The notes under the pieces are model-generated. The model was not told the DNA's origin. It did no database searches and was given only the letters and a program-made list of their open reading frames with translations. The position numbers were made by a program, and so were the translations under genes. Below are positions 55,685 to 63,198 of a stretch of DNA of 64,000 nt, one piece after another. Within the stretch, counting starts at the first letter, position 1. Each line of letters opens with the position of its first letter. Source of the DNA: Mojavia pulchra JT2-VF2 (GTDB lineage Bacteria; Cyanobacteriota; Cyanobacteriia; Cyanobacteriales; Nostocaceae). The stretch lies in contig JAHHHN010000002.1 of assembly GCA_019359325.1 (NCBI GenBank), forward strand, positions 186,001 to 250,000. Reading direction: 5' to 3'.

Positions 55685-56227
55685 TTATAAGTTGTCCCAA
55701 ATATCATGCTGTTCTTTGAAAAACCTCTCTGTAATAGCTAAATTTAAATCGCTAGCTAATAAATCAATACCATCAATAATGATGGGTATTTGAGCTTCCC
55801 TAACTTGAAGACCAAAAAAGCATTTCTGCCTGTAATCTGGCCTTTCCTGAAAACGGGCGATCGCAATTTTCAAAGGACGCATAACTTCATATGCATTCTC
55901 AGCCTTTTCAATTGATTGTTGAGGAATTGCAGATTGCAACCGGAGAATTGCTAAATCAATTAAATCTCTTGCTTCAACACTGTCATCCATGTAGCGATCA
56001 GAATTTGAAAGTAGTTTCGATGTGAAACAGTCATTAAGGCTTAAGCAGGCTACAGGTGATTCAAGATTACTAAAGAGCTTGCGATATTCCCAACCCCGCT
56101 CATAGCGACTCAGCATTTGCTCTGGAGTAAATCGATACACATCTCCTGTCTGCCAGCAAATCGACTCCAAGAAACGCAGTTTGTTTGGAACAATAGGTGG
56201 ATTAATTATTGGTGTAGAGGTTTTCAT
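55685..56227 (-). CDS. AbiEii-like nucleotidyltransferase C-terminal fragment fused to a foreign N-terminus
   Basis: A 180-residue frame. Residues ~65-170 resemble the C-terminal substrate-side part of AbiEii/AbiGii-type nucleotidyltransferases (DCFTSKLLSNSDRYMDDSVE, ARDLIDLAILRLQSA, KAENAYEVMRPLKIAIARFQ). The N-terminal catalytic GS-x-D-x-D domain is absent. Residues 1-60 instead match the style of a separate ~100-aa cyanobacterial protein (QTGDVYRFTPEQMLSRYERG WEYR) that I recall next to such nucleotidyltransferase genes. A deletion may have joined the two genes in frame. Without the catalytic domain it is probably non-functional as a toxin. Whether it is expressed is unknown. Confidence 0.55.
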   Translation of the reverse strand: MKTSTPIINPPIVPNKLRFLESICWQTGDVYRFTPEQMLSRYERGWEYRKLFSNLESPVACLSLNDCFTSKLLSNSDRYMDDSVEARDLIDLAILRLQSAIPQQSIEKAENAYEVMRPLKIAIARFQERPDYRQKCFFGLQVREAQIPIIIDGIDLLASDLNLAITERFFKEQHDIWDNL

Positions 56228-56255
56228 AGCTCCCTTAATTAACCACTTTGTATAA

Positions 56256-56662
56256 CTCTATTTAAACAAAGGAATAGATTCATGGGATTCCAATAATAGA
56301 GAGGCTAATGCTCACGAAACTAGAATAAAAAAGGCAATGAATAATCTTGAGGAATTAACAGAATGTTTAGTGCTTTTTATTTTTAATAATATTACTGAAC
56401 GCTGGAAGTTTGAAACTGCACAGTTAGAGGATGTTTGAAAAGTCCTCCAGCGCGTGTTTCATTACCCTGGCTACTGAGAAACTGCTACGAAAGAATCAGA
56501 GTTTTGGGATTTGATCTCGCACCCCTGAGTCGCACTTAAGGCTCAAGCCGACCCTTTTCAAACATGCTCTTAGAAATGAAGATGAGAAATTGCGCTACAC
56601 AGATTTCAGCCACCAATACTGCTTATTTACTACCACAAGCTGATCAACAGTCGGCGGTTTGA
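56256..56662 (+). pseudogene. Open frame interrupted by a MITE, unknown
   Basis: The frame is open from 56256 (after a TAA) and reads RIKKAMNNLEELTECLVLFI then FNNITERWKFETAQL before the MITE supplies a stop (EDV*). If the 143-bp MITE and one TTA copy are removed, the frame continues in phase as EMKMRNCATQISATNTAYLL to a TGA at 56660-56662. The first in-frame ATG is at 56337, so the 5' part may already be missing. No family recognised. Confidence 0.4.
56427..56569. mobile_element. 143-bp MITE with TTA target duplication
   Basis: Terminal inverted repeats GAGGATGTTTGAAAAG (left, 56427) and GAGCATGTTTGAAAAG (right end read on the minus strand, to 56569) differ by one base. The element is flanked by TTA at 56424-56426 and TTA at 56570-56572, a 3-bp target duplication. 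It has no coding capacity, so it must have been moved in trans by a related transposase, of the IS5/IS1031-like kind judging from the 3-bp duplication (inference). Confidence 0.75.
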
Positions 56663-56904
56663 TTTCTATTAGTACAATCTCAGTTAATTTCTTTTTAGCA
56701 GATATCCAGTGGTGTAGTTGTTTTTAGCCCTTTCATTTTACTACACCACCGCGAAAAGCTTTGAAACAAATAATTTCAGTGTCATCATAGCCAAATCTTA
56801 GCCAAAAATATGAGTAAACCACTCAGTTTTAGCACCTCTGAAACCTTTATAAAGGCTGAAACCCTTAATGTACATTTAGCGTTGATTATTTAGAAAATAT
56901 AAAA

Positions 56905-56976
56905 AGCCCGTGACGAGGATTGAACTCGTGACCTCACCCTTACCAAGGGTGTGCTCTACCACTGAGCCACACGGGC
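56905..56976 (-). tRNA. tRNA-Thr(GGT)
   Basis: 72-nt tRNA. On the minus strand it reads GCCCGTGTGGCTCAGTGGTA, with anticodon stem CACCC/GGGTG around TTGGTAA (anticodon GGT, codon ACC), and T arm ending ...CGTCACGGGCT. Acceptor GCCCGTG/CACGGGC is fully paired. It lies 74 bp from tRNA-Tyr, both on the minus strand; tRNA-Tyr comes first in transcription. Confidence 0.96.
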
Positions 56977-57047
56977 AAAATAACCTTTTTTAAGTTGTGA
57001 GTTATAATCCTGTTCACTCAGCAATTATAACTCATAACTTCTAGAAG

Positions 57048-57133
57048 TGGTGGGCCGGGCTGGATTTGAACCAGCGTAGGCGTAAACCAACGGATTTACA
57101 GTCCGTCTCCATTAACCACTCGGACACCGACCC
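57048..57133 (-). tRNA. tRNA-Tyr(GTA)
   Basis: Class II tRNA of 83 nt plus encoded CCA. Acceptor GGGTCGG pairs with CCGGCCC, the anticodon stem ACGGA/TCCGT encloses CTGTAAA (anticodon GTA), and a long variable arm follows (TGGTTTACGCCTACG) before T arm CTGGTTCAAATCCAG. CCA is encoded in the gene (57048-57050). Confidence 0.95.
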
Positions 57134-57191
57134 ATTTGTCTCACGATTTATAATATTAGCACCAGATTTTAGAAGTTGCAAGGGGTTAAAT

Positions 57192-57215
57192 AAAAATAGC
57201 GGTGTACCCCACCGC
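57192..57215 (-). terminator. Intrinsic terminator of the ABC exporter gene
   Basis: 6-bp GC-rich stem GCGGTG/CACCGC (57199-57204 and 57210-57215), followed on the minus strand by ATTTTTATTT. It begins 8 bp after the stop codon of the 57223 gene. Confidence 0.75.
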
Positions 57216-57222
57216 CATCCTG

Positions 57223-59049
57223 CTAACTCAGGAGTTCGCCGGTTTCTTGCAAGGAGTGCAAGCGGCGATAAATACCTTCTTGACGCAAGAGTTCATCGTG
57301 GCTACCAACTTCAACAATTTTTCCCTGATCTAGAACCACAATTTTATCGGCTTCCCGCACTGTACTCAGGCGGTGAGCAATGATAATTGTGGTGCGAGTG
57401 CCTTGAATCGATCGCATCGCTATTTGAATTGAACGCTCAGACTCGTAATCTAGGCTAGAGGTAGCTTCGTCAAAAATCAGCACGTCTGGTTCCACTAGCA
57501 ACGCCCTAGCAATTCCTAAGCGTTGTCTTTGTCCACCAGATAATCTCACACCACGCTCCCCGACAACGGTGTAATAACCCTGAGGTAGCTGTTGTATTAC
57601 TTCATCTACTCTGGCAATCCTACAGGCTTCCTGAACCTGCTCAAAACTAGCATTTGGCCTACCATAGGTGAGGTTGTCTAACAAAGTGCCGTTGAAGACA
57701 TCTACTTCTTGGTGAACGATCGCCAATCTCCGCCGATAATTACCCACATTCAGAGTGCGGATATCTTGACCATCAATCAAAATTTGGCCTGCTTGCGGTT
57801 CAAAATAACGCAACAACAGCTTCACTAAAGTAGATTTACCAGAACCGGAACGCCCAACTAAGGCTACTGTTTGGTATGGCTCAATCAATAAGTTGATATC
57901 TTGCAAAACTAGGCGGTTGGTATCATACCCAAAATTCACGTGTGATAACTCAATTTTTCCTGTGAATTCATAAGGTGATTGCGTCTGGTTTTCATCCAAT
58001 AGGCTAGATGAATCAGAGCGAATTGGCTCTTGCAGAAATTCATGAAACCGCAGCATGGAAGAATACCGACGAGCAAACACTTCTGCCAAATTATTAATAG
58101 GTTCTAATTCCGCGTATGCCATGCTAGAAAGAGTTAAGGTCATAACAAAATGGCCTAGAGAAATTTTTCCTCCTACTGTTGCTGCTAAAGTTAAACCCAG
58201 GATTGTAAACACGCAAAACTGAATTACTGTCTTCTGCCAAGTCAGCAGTTTTATATAACCTTTGTGGATGCGATAATCAACCACCGTTAACTCACGATTT
58301 AAGCGTTGAGTTTGTCGCTTTAGTTCTTTTGCTTCTGTAGCAAATGCTTTGACGGTTTTGATATTGGTGATGAGTTCGGAAGAACGGCTTTCGGTATTTT
58401 CCATATATTTATCCAGGCGGCTTTCGTACCAAATCAGCCGCTGTAAATCTTTCAAGCTCAAAGCGAGGATAAATACAAAAGAAATTAGATATAAAGTTGC
58501 AATTCGCCAATCAATCAACAAGATAAACACAAAAATTGCCAGCACACGCATCAATTTGGGAATCAATTGACCAGCAATTTCGGGATACGTCCAAGTATGG
58601 TTAGTAAGACCTCTAGCTACTCTTCCGGCAATACGTCCGGGATTATTCTCATCATAAAATTCTAAGGGCAGAGTCAGAATTTTTTCTATGGCTGTTTGGG
58701 TTTTTTCTCGACGCGCTCTTAATGGTATATCCCAATGAAACCAATTGGTTAACCAAGGCTGTGTTGGCGCTCTAACTACCGTGACGACGAAGATTAAACC
58801 CAGTAATACACTTAAAGATAGTGATTGATTTACTGGGTAATTAGTGAGATTGGAAAAAGTTGTGATCGCCTCTTGAAGTGGTTTGTCCAATGGCTGATTG
58901 GACAAGACATTTAAAATTTGGCCGATTGCATAAGGTACAACCAAATCAATAATTTCGTAAATACTGGATACTGTAATACTGAAAATACTCAGCCCCCAGT
59001 AGGGACGAAAATAATGGAGAATATCTCGAAATTTTGCCATGATGCACAC
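57223..59049 (-). CDS. ABC exporter with fused membrane and ATPase domains
   Basis: Half-transporter exporter (608 aa), type IV (MsbA/lipid or multidrug-like). Residues ~15-310 form six membrane helices, with GLTNHTWTYPEIAGQLIPKL between. ATPase: Walker [22 protein letters not shown]-loop IVHQEVDVFNGTLLDNLTYG, signature [20 protein letters not shown], Walker B LIFDEATSSLDYESE and switch IIIAHRLSTVREADKIVVLD. It works as a homodimer or with a partner. Cargo is unknown; no specific neighbour helps. The start is the second Met of MCIMAKFRDILHYF or the first. Confidence 0.93.
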   Translation of the reverse strand: MCIMAKFRDILHYFRPYWGLSIFSITVSSIYEIIDLVVPYAIGQILNVLSNQPLDKPLQEAITTFSNLTNYPVNQSLSLSVLLGLIFVVTVVRAPTQPWLTNWFHWDIPLRARREKTQTAIEKILTLPLEFYDENNPGRIAGRVARGLTNHTWTYPEIAGQLIPKLMRVLAIFVFILLIDWRIATLYLISFVFILALSLKDLQRLIWYESRLDKYMENTESRSSELITNIKTVKAFATEAKELKRQTQRLNRELTVVDYRIHKGYIKLLTWQKTVIQFCVFTILGLTLAATVGGKISLGHFVMTLTLSSMAYAELEPINNLAEVFARRYSSMLRFHEFLQEPIRSDSSSLLDENQTQSPYEFTGKIELSHVNFGYDTNRLVLQDINLLIEPYQTVALVGRSGSGKSTLVKLLLRYFEPQAGQILIDGQDIRTLNVGNYRRRLAIVHQEVDVFNGTLLDNLTYGRPNASFEQVQEACRIARVDEVIQQLPQGYYTVVGERGVRLSGGQRQRLGIARALLVEPDVLIFDEATSSLDYESERSIQIAMRSIQGTRTTIIIAHRLSTVREADKIVVLDQGKIVEVGSHDELLRQEGIYRRLHSLQETGELLS

Positions 59050-59128
59050 TTTCCAAGAGCGCGAGCGTTAGCTTGGAAATTTTATACTACAGATGTATTA
59101 CACAGCAGTCAAGCTTTGTATGCCTAAA

Positions 59129-59965
59129 TCATTCTTGGGGAGTAGTTGGCAATTGAGAAGGAAAAAATTCTAGATGATAACGATAAAGGGCGACAGGACG
59201 AGAGTTGGCGGTAAAGTAATCTGGATCTTGAGGTGAAAGGTAGACAGCAGTAACTTGATCTGCTTCTATTGCTGGATTGGATGTAGAAAGTTTGCTGTAA
59301 GCAGTGGTAGATTCTACAGAGTTGAAATAAGGACGAGAAGCCCCTTTAAAAAGTTGTTGAAATACTTCTGTTGTGATGAACTTACCATCAGATGTAGTTT
59401 CTGTGGCACGTGCAGTGACAAGAGAAACTAGCTGGCGATCGCCACGCAATAAGGTAATTTGACGATTAGGCGAATCTGGATCGATTTTCACTGATAATAC
59501 AGCTTCATCTCCTAAATAAGCCCGTGCCAAATTCAAGCTATTAAACGCTCTATCGGCTATTAAAATTGGTAAATTGTTGTCTATCTTAGGGATGATTTTT
59601 AGACCAGAAACAGGCGATCGCCTTTGGCGCTGCGCTCCGCGCAATCGCTGTTTAATAAAACGTACTTGAAAACTCACAGGTTGATTTAGCTGTCGGCGAT
59701 TAGCTTCAAACCCTGGTGTAACGATATCTGGTGCTAAAGGTGCAACCAAATCTACTAATTTACTCGTAACCAGCCAATTACCCGCCATCCAGTCAGGGTA
59801 TGTTAAATCTCCCGAAGCTGGTTGCACAGAAGTTAATTTTTCCCACTGAGGAAAATTTGCCAGTCGTTCAGACAACTCACCTGCTGTTGCTTCACAACTC
59901 CATCCTAGTAGGAACAAAATAACCAAGCAAAAACTCCAAATTGCCTTGATAACCAGCATCAGCAA
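59129..59965 (-). CDS. Exported protein of unknown function (DUF6816-like)
   Basis: A 278-residue protein with an N-terminal signal (LVIKAIWSFCLVILFLLGWS; Cys in GWSCEA could be a lipobox). The mature part starts ELSERLANFPQWEKLTSVQP and includes DLTYPDWMAGNWLVTSKLVD, a hallmark of a family in cyanobacteria and plant plastids, called DUF6816 as far as I recall. At ~104-117 a genomic repeat (about 59615-59655) codes RLRGAQRQRRSP, apparently inserted in frame. Likely thylakoid-lumen or periplasmic. Function unknown. Confidence 0.75.
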   Translation of the reverse strand: MLMLVIKAIWSFCLVILFLLGWSCEATAGELSERLANFPQWEKLTSVQPASGDLTYPDWMAGNWLVTSKLVDLVAPLAPDIVTPGFEANRRQLNQPVSFQVRFIKQRLRGAQRQRRSPVSGLKIIPKIDNNLPILIADRAFNSLNLARAYLGDEAVLSVKIDPDSPNRQITLLRGDRQLVSLVTARATETTSDGKFITTEVFQQLFKGASRPYFNSVESTTAYSKLSTSNPAIEADQVTAVYLSPQDPDYFTANSRPVALYRYHLEFFPSQLPTTPQE

Positions 59966-60005
59966 TTTTGTATTTAGTATTTATTTTCAAGAGTAATATT
60001 TAGCC

Positions 60006-60410
60006 TTAAATCTCTGTCGGCAAAGGTTCCCAAACTTCTCCATACTTTTCCTTGAGAGCCTGCCAAGCTTCCACTTGCCCTACTTCATATTCTCCTGGTT
60101 TACCCCATTGCAAGAATAGACTTAAAGCAGGTTCCTGTTTTTCATCTAAAAACCGAATAGCATAAGTTGTAAAATTACCTCTTTTTGCTTCCCCTGTTTC
60201 AAATTTCACTTGAGTAATTTTGTCCATATTCAAGTGAAATTCAAAAGCTTCGGTGTGCATATTCGCATATTTACCTTTAGGCAACTCTGCATAAAATAGC
60301 TTTTCTAGCTTACCTCTTGCCTCTAAAACAGCAGCGCTACTAGTAACAATTAAACGCAAAGTTCCCAGGCTTTCGCAAGCTTCCAAAAATTCTTTGAGTG
60401 TGGCAGGCAT
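60006..60410 (-). CDS. ChuX/HutX-like heme-binding family protein
   Basis: A 134-residue cytosolic protein resembling half of a HemS/HutX-type heme carrier. Segments are TLKEFLEACESLGTLRLIVT, AFEFHLNMDKITQVKFETGE and SLFLQWGKPGEYEVGQVEAW. Members of this group bind heme or heme-like ligands for trafficking or degradation; binding here is inferred from family likeness. The gene stands 40 bp downstream of nothing obvious and 69 bp from phoH. Confidence 0.75.
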   Translation of the reverse strand: MPATLKEFLEACESLGTLRLIVTSSAAVLEARGKLEKLFYAELPKGKYANMHTEAFEFHLNMDKITQVKFETGEAKRGNFTTYAIRFLDEKQEPALSLFLQWGKPGEYEVGQVEAWQALKEKYGEVWEPLPTEI

Positions 60411-60479
60411 AGGTATTATTAAGTGTTGATTACTGAATGATTAATCATTAGCTAATAACTAATGATTAATCACTAATGG

Positions 60480-61433
60480 CTATTTTTCGTATTGTTCGTA
60501 AGCGGCGACAATACGCTGAACTAAAGGATGTCGGACAACATCTCTTTGGGAAAATTCGCAAAAGGCAATGCCTTCAACGTGTTTTAAAACTTGTAAGGCT
60601 ACTGCTAGCCCTGATTGTTGGTTCAATGGCAAATCAGTTTGAGTCATGTCACCTGTAATCACCATACGTGAACGGAAGCCCAAACGAGTCAAAACCATTT
60701 TTATCTGAGCGGGTGTAGTATTTTGAGCTTCATCCACAATTACAAAAGCGTTATTGAGGGTGCGTCCCCGCATATAAGCGAGTGGTGCAACTTCAATCAC
60801 ACCACGTTCCATCAAATTTGGGACTTTTTCGGGATCGATGAATTCATTGATGGCATCGTAAAGTGGGCGGAGGTAGGGATTAACTTTCTGCTGCAAGTCT
60901 CCGGGTAAAAAACCGAGTTTCTCGCCAGCTTCAACGGCAGGACGAGTTAAAATTAGCTTTTCAAACTGGTTAGCAAGGAGTGCTTGCACAGCGACAACAA
61001 CAGCGAGAAAAGTTTTACCAGTTCCAGCAGGCCCGGTACAGAAAGTGAGGTCACGTTTACGTATGGAGTCAATATATTGTCGTTGTCGAAAAGTTTTGGC
61101 ACGAATTTCCTCACCCCGGCGAGTCCTGGCGAGAATATCTCGCTGTAACTCTTGGAGTTCTTCTTGGCGATGAGTATCCAAAGCTTGACGGGCTGTGGCA
61201 ATATCGGCACTAGAGATTATATTGCCTTTAATCCATAGGTCTTCAAGCGATCGCACTAATCGAGAAGCCAGATCAATTTGCTGTTGGGTTCCAGAAATAT
61301 GTAAGTCTTGTCCCCTAAGTACTAAAGTGGCTCCTGTTTGCTGAGATAAAGTTTTGAGATTTTCTTCTCTATCTCCTGCTAGAGCGATCGCACTAGGAAT
61401 ATTCGGCAGCTGAATTTTAAAGGCATCTGCCAT
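60480..61433 (-). CDS. phoH: PhoH family ATPase
   Basis: Cytoplasmic PhoH-like P-loop protein (317 aa), often linked to RNA metabolism. An N-terminal KH/PhoH-N region (~1-95, PNIPSAIALAGDREENLKTL) precedes the ATPase. Walker A is TGPAGTGKTFLAVVVAVQAL, an RPAVEAGEKLGFLPGDLQQK block and Walker B FVIVDEAQNTTPAQIKMVLT follow, then GDMTQTDLPLNQQSGL. In cyanobacteria phoH often follows ffh, rpsP and the KH-domain gene, as here, with rpsU inserted. Confidence 0.94.
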   Translation of the reverse strand: MADAFKIQLPNIPSAIALAGDREENLKTLSQQTGATLVLRGQDLHISGTQQQIDLASRLVRSLEDLWIKGNIISSADIATARQALDTHRQEELQELQRDILARTRRGEEIRAKTFRQRQYIDSIRKRDLTFCTGPAGTGKTFLAVVVAVQALLANQFEKLILTRPAVEAGEKLGFLPGDLQQKVNPYLRPLYDAINEFIDPEKVPNLMERGVIEVAPLAYMRGRTLNNAFVIVDEAQNTTPAQIKMVLTRLGFRSRMVITGDMTQTDLPLNQQSGLAVALQVLKHVEGIAFCEFSQRDVVRHPLVQRIVAAYEQYEK

Positions 61434-61674
61434 AGGATTTCTTAAATTTGTGAGGGGCAGTTATTGACAAAGGTTAATATTTTCCTGTAGGGCGAGAAAG
61501 CGAATTTTACTATTTTAAGTCTATTTTTATACTTATTTATACTAAAATACGCTTATAATTTTCAGAACTGTCATGGTTTCATTGGATTTCATACTTAGCA
61601 ATTATTACTAAGTTTTAGCCAACCTCTGACAAATTCTCTTTTTGAGTTTTGGATTTCCTGATACTTACTGAGTA

Positions 61675-61704
61675 AAAGTAGAGACGCGATCGCGTCTCTA
61701 CTTT
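61675..61704. repeat. Perfect 30-bp palindrome with HIP1 core
   Basis: AAAGTAGAGACGCGA and its reverse complement meet at a central HIP1 octamer GCGATCGC. It lies 63 bp after the rpsU stop codon. On the minus strand it is followed by a short T-rich stretch, so it may also stop rpsU transcription. It matches a common dispersed Nostoc repeat by memory. Confidence 0.8.
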
Positions 61705-61766
61705 CTATACCTTAACTTCTATCATTGAGATAGGTTAACCGCGTTCGCCAAAGACACTGCTCTGAT

Positions 61767-61943
61767 TTAGTAGCGGACACCTTTACGTGCAGCTTCTTCT
61801 TTACGCTTACGCCGCAAACTGGGTTTTTCGTATCTTTCTCGGCGTTTGACTTCGGATAAAATTCCGGCTTTTTGAATTTTCTTTTTAAAACGTCTAAGAG
61901 CCGAGTCAATCGTCTCGTTCTCACCTAAACGAATTTCAGCCAC
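61767..61943 (-). CDS. rpsU: 30S ribosomal protein S21
   Basis: Small-subunit ribosomal protein (58 aa) that helps 30S recognise mRNA. It starts with GTG (61941-61943): [20 protein letters not shown], then [20 protein letters not shown] and [19 protein letters not shown] strong AGGAGGTGA ribosome-binding site lies about 10 bases upstream. Length and Arg/Lys content fit S21. The overlapping 70-codon frame at 61712-61924 is a shadow. It sits between phoH and the KH-domain gene but is bounded by hairpins on both sides. Confidence 0.95.
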   Translation of the reverse strand: MAEIRLGENETIDSALRRFKKKIQKAGILSEVKRRERYEKPSLRRKRKEEAARKGVRY

Positions 61944-62333
61944 TCCCTGGTTTCACCTCCTGACAGAATCATTAGAGTTGAGTACAACTGTTAATAACAG
62001 CAAGCAGTATGGTGCTAGTTTCTCCTGATGAGAAACACTCATCTGTTCAATCCTCAAAAGGATTTCGAGCATTTTACAGTGACGCAACATTCCACTGATG
62101 TCAGCGTACCAAATTTTGCCATTTTTCACTTATTCCCAGAATATTTGCAGAATAAAACATCACAGATGCCTGCGCTTTTCATTCCGGGTTCGTCATAGGT
62201 GGTGCTTTATACAGGCAACTCAAAAACAAAGTTAAAAAAACACGACAATTTTGTTGTCGCCTGCCTATTATTCTTATCAAAATATCTGAGCGGTTTTGCT
62301 AACTCCGCTCAGAGAATATTTTGAGTTTTAGTC
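61944..62333. other. Region between khpA and rpsU with hairpins
   Basis: This 390-bp gap holds three stem-loops: CTGAGCGG/CCGCTCAG (62286-62312), the listed terminator near 62243-62259, and GTTTCTC-N5-GAGAAAC (62018-62036) in the rpsU leader. No open frame. The rpsU promoter must lie here. Confidence 0.6.
62234..62259 (-). terminator. Intrinsic terminator after khpA
   Basis: Stem CGACAA/TTGTCG with a 5-base loop (62243-62259), followed on the minus strand by TGTTTTTTT. It closes the ffh-rpsP-khpA unit before rpsU. Confidence 0.65.
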
Positions 62334-62765
62334 CTACCGAGAACGGGGTTTAGCAATAGGTCTTGATCCGTTGTCACGGCGTTCTCTCGATTTAGGCGGT
62401 GGAATTCGCTCTTCCCTGTCTTCATCAAAAGACATTCCTTCCCGCCCGGAGGCGGTGCTGCCATAGATGTCCAGGTATACTGATTGCCCAGCAACTTCAG
62501 CAGCTGCTGCAATTACCGTGCGAATTGCCTGAATATTGCGCCCTCCCCGACCAAACACTTTCCCTTTATCCGTGCTTTCAAAGGCGATGCGAATCCAAGC
62601 CCGTTGGAGGGTGTGAGAAATTTCACAATCGACGCTTAAAGACTCTGGAGATTCTAAAAACGGCTGTACTAAAAATCGTACCAATCCGTCGTAGTTGGGA
62701 TTGGCTGAGGGAGATTTGGTTCCGGCATTATGATGCGGCTGTTGCACTGACCTGTTCAAAAACAT
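62334..62765 (-). CDS. khpA: KH-domain RNA-binding protein KhpA-like
   Basis: A 143-residue protein. After a ~25-residue leader, [20 protein letters not shown] begins the KH region and [20 protein letters not shown] holds the GxxG loop (GRGG) that binds RNA. The C-terminal ~40 residues ([20 protein letters not shown]) are basic and disordered. It works as a small RNA-binding protein that in other bacteria pairs with KhpB. The ATG overlaps the end of rpsP by 38 bp; a GTG six codons on is an alternative start. Confidence 0.88.
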   Translation of the reverse strand: MFLNRSVQQPHHNAGTKSPSANPNYDGLVRFLVQPFLESPESLSVDCEISHTLQRAWIRIAFESTDKGKVFGRGGRNIQAIRTVIAAAAEVAGQSVYLDIYGSTASGREGMSFDEDREERIPPPKSRERRDNGSRPIAKPRSR

Positions 62766-62988
62766 TGGCTTTTACTAGAATGCGACGTACGGTGTCAGTG
62801 GGTTGAGCGCCTTGTTGTAGTCGCTTGACGATGCCGGGAACGTCCAATCGCACTTCATCGGTTCTAGGGTTGTAAAATCCCAGTTCTTCTAAGGGACGAC
62901 CATCGCGGCGAGCGAGGTTGTTAATGGCGACAATGCGGTAACTTGCTTCCCGCTTTTTACCGAATCGCTTTAAGCGCAGTTTGATCAT
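62728..62988 (-). CDS. rpsP: 30S ribosomal protein S16
   Basis: Small-subunit ribosomal protein (86 aa) needed for 30S assembly. Signature [20 protein letters not shown], then [20 protein letters not shown] and [20 protein letters not shown]. Length matches. It lies between ffh and khpA, the usual cyanobacterial order, and overlaps khpA, so the two are coupled. Confidence 0.97.
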   Translation of the reverse strand: MIKLRLKRFGKKREASYRIVAINNLARRDGRPLEELGFYNPRTDEVRLDVPGIVKRLQQGAQPTDTVRRILVKANVFEQVSATAAS

Positions 62989-63198
62989 GGTTGAAGAATC
63001 AATCTCCTGTTGGTAGGTATTTGTTGGCAGCTAGTTGATGAGGAACTCACCTGACAGGGGCCGCGGTTGGAAAGTTGAGGGTGAGCTAATTTTGCTCATA
63101 ACTTCCCATACTAAAATGCTAATTTTAGCACTTGCATAGCATCAACTGCTATCAGTCTCTTGTCAATTGTCTGGAGTTTAATAAGCAACGATTAATGA

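Noticed and set aside
61712-61924. 70-codon minus-strand frame ending near rpsU
   Set aside because: It overlaps rpsU in another frame; rpsU has a Shine-Dalgarno, GTG start and clear S21 sequence.
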